From assembly GCF_001937445.1 (NCBI RefSeq), contig NZ_MSKS01000006.1:1-64000 (forward strand): a stretch of 64,000 nucleotides of DNA, written 5' to 3'. The translations under genes and the position numbers were made by a program. Of this stretch, positions 27,401 to 35,241 are shown piece by piece. This DNA comes from Actinomyces oris (GTDB lineage Bacteria > Actinomycetota > Actinomycetes > Actinomycetales > Actinomycetaceae). Under the pieces are notes generated by a model, which saw only the letters and a list, made by a program, of their open reading frames with translations, did no database searches and was not told the origin of the DNA. The first letter of the stretch is position 1. Each line of letters opens with the position of its first letter.

Positions 27401-27837
27401 CCCAGGCCCCAACCTTGCCGACCATGACTGACCGCGAGCGCCAGGCCGCCGACCTGAGCCTGACCGGAGTGTCCACGCAGGGCTCGCCCCTGAGGCTGCT
27501 GCGCCCCTCACTGGCCGCCGACGGCGTGCTCAGCGCAGCCGACCTGGCGGATCAGGAGCATGGGAGCCGGGTGCGCGTCGCCGGCATCGTCACCCACCGG
27601 CAGCGCCCCCACACTGCTTCCGGCATGATCTTCCTCAACCTGGAGGACGAGACTGGTCTGCTCAACGTCGCCTGCCGAGCCGGTATGTGGCGCCGCTACC
27701 GCAGCATCGGCAGACGCGCCGTCGCTCTCATCGTGCGCGGCACCGTTGAGAAGGGTGACGGAGTCATCGCACTCATGGCCGATCGTCTCCAGGTCCTTCC
27801 CGGGGTCCCGGGTACCGGCAGCCGGGACTGGTGCTGA
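24439..27837 (+). CDS. dnaE2: Error-prone DNA polymerase DnaE2
   Basis: A 1132-residue C-family polymerase. The N-terminal PHP domain starts AELHAHSAYSFLDGA and contains LTDHDGVPG. The polymerase core includes CQGRGSAANSAVCYALGIT and the catalytic PDIDLDIE, then FKFDLLGLGAL-type and FPESHAFSFAYLVYASAWLK segments. An OB-fold domain (RVRVAGIVTHRQRP) lies near the C-terminus. Its length and sequence fit DnaE2, the translesion polymerase that works with ImuA'/ImuB, rather than replicative DnaE1. No promoter or SOS box is seen in the 23-base gap after the HNH gene, so it probably depends on the promoter at 22004. An in-frame GTG at 24424 is an alternative start. Confidence 0.93.
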   Translation: MTSRHRYAELHAHSAYSFLDGANEPDDLASAAVELGLEALALTDHDGVPGIVKHAQAGRAHGLPTVHGTELTLADGSHLPVLARSPVGYHRLVSAISQHNLDAGERREPAHDLPTLASALRAAPTSHTGGACGTCLVLTGTSNGPLRRALGDPHRPGTWDLAAADACLGRLTELFAAPDRGRPTSTTTGDTQVEGDAAVGLAVEITLDGGPTDAALTETLTRLAHAHRLPLVATGAVRCARPTDARLADVLTATRLVTDLEGARGHLPAIGRWLRGAQDMALLHRRSPGAVDLAAELAADLAFDLSLIAPDLPDADVPEGHTPASWLRELTRQGATRRYGTPQEHPRAWEVLNHELEVIESLGFPGYFLIVHAIVEFCAQSGILCQGRGSAANSAVCYALGITAVDAVRHQMLFERFLSPGRAGYPDIDLDIEACRREEVIQHVYSRYGRERAAQVANVISYRPRSAVRDAARALGHPAGVQDAWAKQMERWTSVRPGGLTGQSDEVPEPVLDIAEKLLRLPRHLGVHPGGMVLCGRPVTEVCPVRWAAMDNRSVLQWDKDDCAEAGLVKFDLLGLGALTALRLAFTTLAQRGQTVPDSVTEGELRTSQSGRPWGLHTLPEEDPAVYRLLTAADTVGVFQVESRAQMATLPRLRPQTFYDIVVEVALIRPGPIQGDAVSPYIRRRLKREEVTYLHESLKPALTKTLGVPLFQEQLMQIAVDAAGFSPAEADTLRQAMGAKRSIERMDALRDKLVAGMRSRGIDAPTAETIYSKLRSFAEFGFPESHAFSFAYLVYASAWLKARKPEDFYAGVLAAQPMGFWSPQSLVADARRHGVRVLPADVNRSLAQATVERREDHRDTGGSDQWEPLRPHPAAPSALDVHDDLAVSLGLAPIKGLGERAAQAIVTERCAHGPYRDLADLARRVSLSRSRLESLAVSGALDSLGVERRQALWAAGVLSDEHGRRRGASRQGRGAWCQPTLPGTAVGAQAPTLPTMTDRERQAADLSLTGVSTQGSPLRLLRPSLAADGVLSAADLADQEHGSRVRVAGIVTHRQRPHTASGMIFLNLEDETGLLNVACRAGMWRRYRSIGRRAVALIVRGTVEKGDGVIALMADRLQVLPGVPGTGSRDWC

Positions 27838-27849
27838 GAGCGGCGCCCC

Positions 27850-29307
27850 TCACTCCTTGCGGGAGGAGTAGGCGGGCAGCTCACCCGTGACCGGGGCGTC
27901 CTTGGTGTGCAGCTCGGAGTAGACGGACCAGAGCACACTGATCAGCGGGACCGCGACGATCGCGCCGAGCAGGCCGGCGGCGTAGGTCCCCAGGGCGACG
28001 CCGATGATCACCACCACAGGGTGCAGAGAGACCTGACGTCCCATGATGAGGGGCTGGAGGATGTGCCCCTCGATCTGGCCGATCCCGGCCACTCCCACGC
28101 CGACAACAATCATGGTGACGAAGCCCCCGGAGGCCAGGGCCACCACCATGGCCACAAGCATCGCCAGAGGTGCACCGATGATCGGGATGAAAGCACCGAT
28201 GAACACAAGCACCGCCAGGGGGGCCGCCAACGGGATCCCTACCAGCTGGAGGAAGATCCCGGCCATGATGGCGTCGGTGAGCGCCACCAGCACGGTGCCG
28301 CGGGCGTAACCGGCGAAGGTGTACCAGCCGGCGCCCGCGGCCCGGTGGGTCGACTCCCGCATCGTGGCAGGCAGCTCGTTGAGGAACCAGCGCCACATCC
28401 TGCCCCCGGAGGCCAGGAAGAAGATCGTGACGAACAGTGCCAGGGCCAGGACCGTGAGCACATCAACGACCGCACTGGCGTTGGACAGCAGCTCCGAGGC
28501 CAGGGACGGGGCGTTGGACTGCAGATAGTGCTGCCCCTGGCGCAGCCAGAGCTGGAGCTGGTGATAGATCTGCTGCTGCGTCAGGTGCAACGGCCCCTTC
28601 TCCAGGAAGTCCATGATGGTGTTGAGGCCATCACCGAACTGGGATGCCAAGGAGCTCCACTGGCTGGTGACCGAGGTGACCACGTACGTGACCAGCCCGG
28701 CGATCGCACCGATGGTGGCGAGCAGCGCCAGGAAGGTCGCCGGGTATCGGGGCATGATCCTGGCGAAGAGGTTGACCATCGGCTGGAGGATCGAAGTGAA
28801 CACCAGTGCCATGAACAGGCCGATGAAGACCGGGATCACCTGCGAGGTGGCATAGAAGACAAGGCCGATGACAATGATGATGCCCAGTCCCAGCCAGGCC
28901 CCCATGCCGCCTCGCACCAGCCAGGAGGGCAGGGAGTCCATGACTGAGGAACGGGTCGTGACCGTCTCGGGGAAGGAGACCGAGGGGGCCACGCGCACAT
29001 GGGTGGTGGATACCGGGGGAGAGACCGGCCTGGTCGCCTCCTCCTCCGGGTCCGACTCCCAGTGCAACTGGTAGTCGCGGTCAGCCTGCCTGCGTCTCTC
29101 CGCCCAGTCGATCCCCCGGTCCAGCGCCGTACGGGCGCCCTTGAGCCGACTCAGCAGGCCACTGCTGCTGAGGATCTCTCGGGTGGACCTCTTCTCCGAG
29201 TCACGTTCTTGAGCCGTCTGGAGGGAGTCGGGGTTCTGGGAGGACTTGGGGACTTCGGCCGACGCGTCCTGAGTCGGTTCTTGTGACGGAGAGCTGTTTG
29301 TTGCCAT
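27850..29307 (-). CDS. AI-2E family membrane transporter
   Basis: A 485-residue protein of the AI-2 exporter/UPF0118 family. A hydrophilic N-terminal extension of about 130 residues (acidic, Ser-rich, then Arg-rich) precedes the family domain. This shows paired N-terminal helices, a central segment ending in a re-entrant region and the late GVGVAGIGQIEGHILQPLIMGRQVSLHPVVVIIGVALG motif. The ATG at 29307 starts MATNSSPSQE; a longer frame from 29409 overlaps the divergent mutarotase start and is less likely. Reported substrates vary (signals, ions); none can be assigned. Convergent with dnaE2, 12 bases apart. Confidence 0.87.
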   Translation of the reverse strand: MATNSSPSQEPTQDASAEVPKSSQNPDSLQTAQERDSEKRSTREILSSSGLLSRLKGARTALDRGIDWAERRRQADRDYQLHWESDPEEEATRPVSPPVSTTHVRVAPSVSFPETVTTRSSVMDSLPSWLVRGGMGAWLGLGIIIVIGLVFYATSQVIPVFIGLFMALVFTSILQPMVNLFARIMPRYPATFLALLATIGAIAGLVTYVVTSVTSQWSSLASQFGDGLNTIMDFLEKGPLHLTQQQIYHQLQLWLRQGQHYLQSNAPSLASELLSNASAVVDVLTVLALALFVTIFFLASGGRMWRWFLNELPATMRESTHRAAGAGWYTFAGYARGTVLVALTDAIMAGIFLQLVGIPLAAPLAVLVFIGAFIPIIGAPLAMLVAMVVALASGGFVTMIVVGVGVAGIGQIEGHILQPLIMGRQVSLHPVVVIIGVALGTYAAGLLGAIVAVPLISVLWSVYSELHTKDAPVTGELPAYSSRKE

Positions 29308-29364
29308 GGGGTGAACGATCAGTCCTTCGCTGGATAACGGGCTGACGAAACACGTCCAGCCTAC

Positions 29365-29370
29365 TAGCGT
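29365..29370 (+). promoter_or_regulatory. -10 element of a probable leaderless promoter
   Basis: TAGCGT ends 6 bases before the mutarotase ATG at 29377, and no Shine-Dalgarno is present. Confidence 0.4.
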
Positions 29371-29376
29371 GGCCCC

Positions 29377-30288
29377 ATGACCGCCCCGAATGTCGGCAAT
29401 CCGACGCACCCCGCCGTGATGAACCAGATGCGTCTGCCCCGCTCCGCTGCGTTAGGGCCAGGACGGGGAGGGCAGCAGAGGCTTCTTATTGACGCCCCGG
29501 CCGGAGCGGCGGAGATCTACCTTCACGGCGCTACCGTGACCTCCTGGGTCCCGCGCGGCGCCTCAGAGATCATTTTCACCTCACGGCAGGCGGTCTTCGA
29601 CGGCGCCACCGCCATCCGTGGAGGAATCCCCCTGTGCCTACCGGAGTTCGGCGTCGGCATCAACGGCGACGCCGTACCGAAGCACGGGTGGGCCCGCATC
29701 GCCCCCTGGCGGCTGCTAACGGTGACCGCCACCGACGGCGGCGGTGTCCGAGCTCTTCTCAGTGTCAGTCGTGACCGCCTGACAGCGCTCTACGAGGTCG
29801 AGGTCGGTGAGACTCTGCGCCTGGGACTTAGCCTGCGCAACGAGGGGACCGAGCCTCGCACGGTGGAGGCGGCCGCCCACACCTATCTCTCGGTCCACGA
29901 CGTCACCGCCAGCCGCATCAGCGGGCTCGCAGGCGCCCCCTACAGTGACAACCTGGCTCGCAGTCCCCAGGAGGCCCGCCACGTCCAGGAAGGCGATGTG
30001 ACGATCGGCGGCCCCGTGGACCGCATCTATGACTCCGCCGAGCCGATCACCGTCACTGATCCTGGGCATCAGCGCACCATCGGCATCGACAAGCGCAACG
30101 CGCCCTCAACGATCGTGTGGAACCCCTGGTCCACGTACAGCGCCCCGCTGCCGGACATGGCCGACGACGAGTTCCCTGCCATGGTGTGCGTCGAAAGCGG
30201 GGCGGTGCGAGAGCACGCACCCACCATCGAGCCCGGGGCGAGCTGGTCCATGCAGGTGACCTTGAGCGTCGAGAGCACCGCAGTGTGA
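29377..30288 (+). CDS. D-hexose-6-phosphate mutarotase (YeaD-like aldose epimerase)
   Basis: A 303-residue protein interconverting alpha and beta anomers of hexose 6-phosphates. Family features are AEIYLHGATVTSWVP, the phosphate-site IRGGIPLCLPEFG, KHGWARIAPW, the catalytic His in EAAAHTYLSV and VWNPWSTYSAPLPDMADDEFPAMVCVESG with the catalytic Glu. Complete. It probably has a leaderless transcript starting at the ATG. Divergent from the AI-2E gene; the tRNA gene follows. Confidence 0.9.
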   Translation: MTAPNVGNPTHPAVMNQMRLPRSAALGPGRGGQQRLLIDAPAGAAEIYLHGATVTSWVPRGASEIIFTSRQAVFDGATAIRGGIPLCLPEFGVGINGDAVPKHGWARIAPWRLLTVTATDGGGVRALLSVSRDRLTALYEVEVGETLRLGLSLRNEGTEPRTVEAAAHTYLSVHDVTASRISGLAGAPYSDNLARSPQEARHVQEGDVTIGGPVDRIYDSAEPITVTDPGHQRTIGIDKRNAPSTIVWNPWSTYSAPLPDMADDEFPAMVCVESGAVREHAPTIEPGASWSMQVTLSVESTAV

Positions 30289-30309
30289 TGGGAAGCACTT
30301 GAACGTGGC

Positions 30310-30340
30310 TTGGTGGCCTCGGTGGCCGTCATGCTAAGTT
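30310..30340 (+). promoter_or_regulatory. Probable tRNA-Leu promoter
   Basis: TTGGTG (30310-30315) and TAAGTT (30335-30340) are 19 bases apart, about 60 bases before the mature tRNA. The -10 is preceded by TGC (extended -10). Confidence 0.35.
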
Positions 30341-30401
30341 TCTCTGCGTCGCCAGGGCGAGCTCCTGGCCAAGCCGCTGAAAGGCGGAGGAGACAGCACA
30401 A

Positions 30402-30489
30402 GTCCGAGTGGCGGAATAGGTAGACGCGCTAGCTTGAGGTGCTAGTGCCTTATTAAACGGGCGTGGGGGTTCAAGTCCCCCCTCGGACA
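30402..30489 (+). tRNA. tRNA-Leu (anticodon GAG)
   Basis: Acceptor arms GTCCGAG (30402-30408) and CTCGGAC (30482-30488) pair fully, with discriminator A at 30489 and an encoded CCA at 30490-30492. The anticodon arm CTAGC/GCTAG encloses a 7-base loop with GAG at 30436-30438. A long variable arm, typical of tRNA-Leu, and a T-arm GGGGG-TTCAAGT-CCCCC are present. Confidence 0.95.
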
Positions 30490-30499
30490 CCACCAATAG

Positions 30500-30533
30500 A
30501 TGATCCCCGGAACCAGAAGGTTCCGGGGATCAT
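30500..30533 (+). terminator. Hairpin terminator after tRNA-Leu
   Basis: A perfect 15-bp stem (30500-30514 with 30519-30533) closes on the tetraloop AGAA, eight bases after the CCA end. No T-tract is seen. It also lies 25 bases beyond the stop of the convergent DUF805 gene and may serve both. Confidence 0.8.
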
Positions 30534-30557
30534 GCGTTGTCCCTCAGGGAGCTTCGC

Positions 30558-31121
30558 CTAACTCCACTCAGGGCGGTAGAGGTCGGGGCGGGACTCCAAG
30601 CAGAAGAAGACCAGGAGCACTATTGAGCCGCCAGGAACGAAAGCGATGAGCAACCAGAGCCCCGACTTTCCATTGTCGTGCAGGCGCCGTACCGCGATGG
30701 CCAGGCTCGGGATGAATATAGCTATCGCATAGGCAAAGTAGAGAAGCATGACGACGATCATCCCGATACCGGTACCAGTCCCGACATCGTCTGAGGAACC
30801 ACCCAACGCCCCACCAAGGCCAATGACCATGAACAGCAGGACGTAGAGGCCAAGTCCGATGAGACCGTTGAAGAGTACAACCCACCAGTACTCGGAGCGG
30901 GACGCATAGCCGCGGAACTGGGCGTAGCGCTGGAAGTAGCGCTTGACGGCCTCACCGAAGCTCGCGCCAGGCAGTGGGGCGATGTCGGGTGTCAGAGGCG
31001 GGGGCCCGAACTGTCCGAACTGGTTGGGTGCGCCGTAGGGGGCGGGGCCGCCGGGATAGGGCGTGGGACCGCCGTATGGTGCCTGGCCGCCGTAGGGTGC
31101 GGGGCCGGTTCCGTAGGACAT
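30558..31121 (-). CDS. DUF805 family membrane protein
   Basis: A 187-residue protein. A Gly/Pro/Tyr-rich N-terminal tail with repeated APYGG/TPYPGG units (residues 1-50) precedes the DUF805 domain: YFQRYAQFRGYASRSEYWWVVLFN, several membrane helices and the signature AVRRLHDNGKSGLWLLIAFVPGGSIVLL. The ATG at 31121 has GGAGGATTC directly upstream; a start 19 codons earlier lacks such a site. Function of DUF805 proteins is unknown. Confidence 0.87.
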   Translation of the reverse strand: MSYGTGPAPYGGQAPYGGPTPYPGGPAPYGAPNQFGQFGPPPLTPDIAPLPGASFGEAVKRYFQRYAQFRGYASRSEYWWVVLFNGLIGLGLYVLLFMVIGLGGALGGSSDDVGTGTGIGMIVVMLLYFAYAIAIFIPSLAIAVRRLHDNGKSGLWLLIAFVPGGSIVLLVFFCLESRPDLYRPEWS

Positions 31122-31330
31122 GAATCCTCCATGTAAGACGGGGCAGGGAGTGACGGGCGCGGTCATGGCTGAGAGCACCCGGGCTGATGCGCTTTCTGGT
31201 GTCAGATCGGCATACGAGTCACAGCCTAAGGGCAGAGGGGAGGGCTCGTCACGTTGGCCCCTTCCAGGTGCGGTGGGAAGTACTCCCTATGTCGGGTCAC
31301 AGGACACCCTCCTCGGTAGAGTGGGCCGTC

Positions 31331-32596
31331 ATGCATTCCGCCACCCCACTGAGCAGTCCTCCTGATGCGCGGCGCAGTCCCGAGCTGTTACGTGCGCGCG
31401 CCGGGGTCTGTCTAGTGTTTCTGGCCAATGGCCTGGGATTCGCCAATTTGGTGCCGCGTTTCCCACAGATCGTGGCGACGCTGGGGCTGAGCAAGAGCGC
31501 CTTCGGGCAGGCGGTGGCCGCAGCCAGCGTCGGCGCTCTCGTGGCGGGGCTGGCCGCGTCATGGCTCATCTCCCGCCTGACCTCGGCCAAGGTCGCCAGC
31601 CTGGGCATGCTCGTGGTGGCCCTGGCTCTCCTTGGAGCGGGCCTGGCCCGTTCGTGGATCGTCCTGGCGGTCTGCCTGCTGGTCGTGGGCGGGACGGACT
31701 CCATTGTCGATGTCGCGCAGAACGCACACGGGCTGCGGGTTCAGCGCCGTTGGGGCACCTCCATCGTGACGAGCTTCCATGCCTCGTGGTCACTGGGGGC
31801 GGTCCTGGGAGCCGCCATGGGGCAGGCCATGGCGGGAGCCGGAGTGGGGTTGGGAACTCACATGGTGCTGACGGCGGTGGTGCTGCTCGTCCTCTCGATA
31901 GGCCCCCTGCTCGCCGGCTGGTTCCTGCCCGGCCACGACCGCGCTGATCGCGCCCCCGACCAGAACAAGGCGCTCGACGCTGGTGCCGAGGCGGGGCCGG
32001 TGGCCTCGGCTCGTCGCACCCGGCCGGTCACGGTACTCGTGCTCCTCGTCGTCGGGCTGCTGTGCGCCGCCTCGATGTTCCCTGAGGACGTCGCCATGAA
32101 CTGGTCCTCCCTGCTCCTGTCGGAACAGGGCGCCGGCGCCGGTCGCGTCGGGCTGGGGCTGGTTGCCCTTCAAGGAACGATGATCGTGGGGCGTCTGGTG
32201 GGCGACCGCATCATCGACGCTGTCGGCCAGCGAGCCGTGATCGCCTCGGGCGGAGCGCTGGTCACCCTCGGAATGAGTGTCGCCCTCCTGGTCTCCTCCG
32301 TTCCCAGGACGCTGCTGGGGATGGCGATCTCCGGTGCGGGATGCGCCGTCGCCGTCCCCGTGACCTACTCCGCCGCCGACGACGTTGACGGGCTTCCTCC
32401 TGGACTGGGACTGACCATCGTGTCCTGGCTGGCCCGCCTGGCGGGCCTCCTGGCACCACCGGTCGTCGGCCGGCTGGCTGACGTTCACGGACTGTGGGTG
32501 GCTCTGGCCTACGGCCTACTGGGTGGCCTCATCATGGTCACCTGCTGGCCGGTCCTGCACCGTAGGCCCGCGAGGACTCAGAGCAGTCCTGCCTGA
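31331..32596 (+). CDS. MFS transporter (FucP/YfkF-like 12-TM type)
   Basis: A 421-residue major facilitator with about 12 hydrophobic segments. FANGLGFANLVPRFPQI at the first helix and ADVHGLWVALAYG near the end resemble the sugar/drug MFS subgroup seen in actinobacteria. The ATG at 31331 follows TAGAGT (31316-31321) after 9 bases, consistent with an almost leaderless mRNA; a longer frame from 31187 has no support. The substrate is unknown. Its last 19 bases overlap the end of the convergent membrane-protein gene. Confidence 0.82.
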   Translation: MHSATPLSSPPDARRSPELLRARAGVCLVFLANGLGFANLVPRFPQIVATLGLSKSAFGQAVAAASVGALVAGLAASWLISRLTSAKVASLGMLVVALALLGAGLARSWIVLAVCLLVVGGTDSIVDVAQNAHGLRVQRRWGTSIVTSFHASWSLGAVLGAAMGQAMAGAGVGLGTHMVLTAVVLLVLSIGPLLAGWFLPGHDRADRAPDQNKALDAGAEAGPVASARRTRPVTVLVLLVVGLLCAASMFPEDVAMNWSSLLLSEQGAGAGRVGLGLVALQGTMIVGRLVGDRIIDAVGQRAVIASGGALVTLGMSVALLVSSVPRTLLGMAISGAGCAVAVPVTYSAADDVDGLPPGLGLTIVSWLARLAGLLAPPVVGRLADVHGLWVALAYGLLGGLIMVTCWPVLHRRPARTQSSPA

Positions 32597-33927
32597 TGGC
32601 GCAGCTCGCTGTCCTTCTTCTGAATCCACTGCCTGCCAATCACAACGGTGGCGAGTGCCGCAGCGATGACAACCAGTGCAAGGACCGAGTTCCATATCAG
32701 TGCGTGGGTGTGGGCCTCCTGCGAGGAGGAGCCGGTCGAGAACGTAGTCTGATTCAGCATCACAGAGGCGAATATGGCGAGAACAGCCACGACGAACTCA
32801 ACCAGGAACACGATCGCAGCAAGGTTCCAGTAGCGCTCGCGCCGGCGCGCATCGCACCACGCGGGCAAGGAGGCGGTGTCGACATCCTCCCAGCCGATCT
32901 CTCGCGGCTCCTCCCCTCCGGGCATCGTGCTGGGATAAGACACGAGGAGACGGTCGCACCGCTTGGAGGTGTGGGAGACGATCGCGCCGAAGACGCTGAC
33001 GCCGAAGAGCAGGGGAATGAGTGTGAGCTGCCCGGCCGCGATGAACAGTAGGAAGATCAAAAGCCCTACGAGCAGGAAGACTGAGGCGAAGACGGTCATG
33101 CCGGCCAGGGCGCGCCGCCCCTGCCTGACGCGCTTGGCGACGTCGTAGGCATCCGGCCATGGGGGACCCATGCGCCCGTCACGGGTGACGCTACGCGTGA
33201 GGGAGACTCCGTTCGGGTGAGTGATGAGATCCCGGCGCTGGCCCGCCTCAATGTCCAGGGGGCGTGATGAGCCGGGCTCCTGCCCCGCCAGCTGGGTCAG
33301 GGTCTGACGCAACAGCCCCCACTGCTCCTCGGCCACGAACCTCGGAGTGCGCAGGGCCCATGCGCCGCGAGCGCAGGTGACCGCGATGGCGAGTGTCACG
33401 AGGGCGAAGATGCTGGGAAGAACTGTGAAGACCTTCTGGATACCGGCGAAAGGATCGCCCGGGGGTGCGATGGAGGGGCTTCGGTGGAAGGAGATGGCGA
33501 GGTACAGGCCGATTCCCGCCAGTCCCAGTGAGGCGGCGGTCTGCAGCAGTCGCAGCAGCATGCCCCCACTGAGCTGAACGGACAGCGCCGCCGTGCCCGG
33601 GTCGTAGGCGGCGATGGCGTGGTCTACGGCTTGCCGCACCTGCTGCTCACTTGCGGCACTAGCCGGAATGGACAAACGTTCCTTGACGAGCGCAAGGCCG
33701 GTCGGAGACCCTAGGCCAGACTCGAAGCTCGGAATGTCATGGTGCTCCACGTAGCCGCGATGAGCTGAGTCGAAGGTGCTTCTCGTGTGCATGCTCTCCA
33801 CACGGGCGGGGACCCGCTGCTCGACCGTGATGACATCGCCGCGTCTGCGTACTCGCACCGAGGGCAGCATCCAGCGGGGAACAGCGGGACCATGGCGGCG
33901 GCTCTCAGGCGTGGGGGCGGTAGTCAC
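32578..33927 (-). CDS. Uncharacterised multi-pass membrane protein
   Basis: A 449-residue protein that I do not recognise as a named family. The first 130 residues are hydrophilic. Paired hydrophobic segments then occur near residues 135-150 and 170-200, another pair near 275-325 and a final pair near 375-430, giving about six helices. Loops contain SYPSTMPGGEEPREIGWEDVDTASLPAWCDARRRERYW. It starts at a GTG (33927). The convergent overlap with the MFS gene is 19 bases. No domain or motif indicates a function. Confidence 0.65.
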   Translation of the reverse strand: MTTAPTPESRRHGPAVPRWMLPSVRVRRRGDVITVEQRVPARVESMHTRSTFDSAHRGYVEHHDIPSFESGLGSPTGLALVKERLSIPASAASEQQVRQAVDHAIAAYDPGTAALSVQLSGGMLLRLLQTAASLGLAGIGLYLAISFHRSPSIAPPGDPFAGIQKVFTVLPSIFALVTLAIAVTCARGAWALRTPRFVAEEQWGLLRQTLTQLAGQEPGSSRPLDIEAGQRRDLITHPNGVSLTRSVTRDGRMGPPWPDAYDVAKRVRQGRRALAGMTVFASVFLLVGLLIFLLFIAAGQLTLIPLLFGVSVFGAIVSHTSKRCDRLLVSYPSTMPGGEEPREIGWEDVDTASLPAWCDARRRERYWNLAAIVFLVEFVVAVLAIFASVMLNQTTFSTGSSSQEAHTHALIWNSVLALVVIAAALATVVIGRQWIQKKDSELRHQAGLL

Positions 33928-34046
33928 TCAGGCTCTTCTCGTTGGGGGACATCATCCTCGAGCATAGGCCCATGAAATGACCCGGGAGAGGAATTCGGGC
34001 GGCTCCTCACGAGTGAGGCGAGGCAGAGGCGTTAGCATCGGCCTCC

Positions 34047-35186
34047 ATGGACTCCTTTGAGATGACCGTTGCTGCTGACGGCGACCTGCCCGCACTGGTC
34101 CTGTCGGTCCCGACCGGCGACGACCTCGACCGCATCACCGAGATCTGCCAGGACGCGGACATTCAGGAGTGGACCTTCGTCCCTCGCAACTATCAGCGCA
34201 GTGACGCGCAGTTCTTCGTCGAGCAGGTCGTGGCCAAGGGCTGGAGCGAGGGACGCGAGTTCACCTGGGCGATCCGCGAGGCCGATGCCGGTGCCTCTCC
34301 GGACCTAGTGGGCATGCTTGGCATCACCCTGAGTGGCCCTGAGAACGCTCGGACCGGCGAGGTCGGCTACTGGCTCGCTGCTGCGGCGCGCGGGCGCGGC
34401 ACCATGACCCGTGCCGTCGCTGCCCTCATCGATACGGCCTTCGACCTGAACGGCCCCCTGGCCCTGTCCGCGCTGAGGTGGCGCTGCAACATCCACGAGA
34501 CGAGCCACGGGCTGGTACCCAACTGGGCCTCCTGGAAGGTGGTCTGGTCCCTCGGCTTCCAGCGGGAAGGGCGAGTGCGCCGCTTCCTGCCCAATGACGG
34601 CCGGCTCCATGATGGCTGGATCGCCACCCTGCTGCCTGAGGACCCGCGTGAGCCGCGAGCTCCCTGGGACGGCCCCGTTGAGACAGACGACGTCCTTCCC
34701 CTGGTGGCTCACGACGGCGTCGGAGAGCGGGAGGGCGACGACCCCGAGGCCCTGGTGCGGCGCTTCCACCACGTCTACGGACTTCCCATCCAGACCGACG
34801 GCGCCAGTCTCGAGCGCGAGAGCCTCGACATGCGCATGAGTCTCATCGCCGAGGAGTTCTCCGAGCTCGTCGGCGCCGTCTACGGGCAGGCCGCACGCGC
34901 CGAGATCGAGTCGAGCTACCGCCGCGCCGTGGCCGCCGACGACGGCGCTCGCGACACCGTCGAGACCGCCGACGCCCTGGCGGACCTCATCTACGTCATC
35001 TATGGCATGGCCCTGGAGACCGGGATCGACCTGGCATCCGTGCTCGCTGAGGTGCAGCGCTCCAACATGTCCAAGCTGGGTGCCGACGGCAAGCCGGTCT
35101 ACCGCGAGGACGGCAAAGTCCTCAAGGGGCCGGACTACTTCCCTCCGAACGTGGAGGCTGTGCTGCGCAGTCGCCGCCTGCGCTGA
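34047..35186 (+). CDS. GNAT acetyltransferase fused to a MazG/PRA-PH-like pyrophosphohydrolase
   Basis: A 379-residue two-domain protein. Residues 1-195 form a RimJ-type GNAT (VGMLGITLSG, EVGYWLAAAARGRGTMTRAVAALIDTAF, and WASWKVVWSLGFQREGRVRRFL). After an acidic linker, residues about 230-375 form an all-alpha NTP/phosphoribosyl-ATP pyrophosphohydrolase-like domain with the acidic metal motif MSLIAEEFSELVGA and ADALADLIYVIYG, ending in NMSKLGADGKPVYREDGKVLKGPDYFPP. Such domains hydrolyse nucleotides such as dNTP analogues. A -10 TAGCAT ends 8 bases before the ATG. The physiological substrates of either half are unknown. Confidence 0.82.
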   Translation: MDSFEMTVAADGDLPALVLSVPTGDDLDRITEICQDADIQEWTFVPRNYQRSDAQFFVEQVVAKGWSEGREFTWAIREADAGASPDLVGMLGITLSGPENARTGEVGYWLAAAARGRGTMTRAVAALIDTAFDLNGPLALSALRWRCNIHETSHGLVPNWASWKVVWSLGFQREGRVRRFLPNDGRLHDGWIATLLPEDPREPRAPWDGPVETDDVLPLVAHDGVGEREGDDPEALVRRFHHVYGLPIQTDGASLERESLDMRMSLIAEEFSELVGAVYGQAARAEIESSYRRAVAADDGARDTVETADALADLIYVIYGMALETGIDLASVLAEVQRSNMSKLGADGKPVYREDGKVLKGPDYFPPNVEAVLRSRRLR

Positions 35187-35212
35187 GAAGAGACCGCCGA
35201 CACAACTATAAC

Positions 35213-35234
35213 TATACTGTACGTAAAGTACAGT
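35213..35234 (+). promoter_or_regulatory. Promoter -10 and TetR-type operator for the MFS/TetR pair
   Basis: TATACT (35213-35218) is a consensus-like -10. It overlaps a perfect inverted repeat ACTGTAC-GTAAA-GTACAGT (35216-35234, 7-base arms), which also covers the transcription start. This is the position of a TetR repressor site; the regulator gene lies at the end of the same operon. Confidence 0.7.
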
Positions 35235-35241
35235 TCTGGGT

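Noticed and set aside
31187-31330. Longer N-terminus of the MFS transporter
   Set aside because: The 48 extra residues are hydrophilic and not transporter-like; a -10 element lies just before the ATG at 31331.
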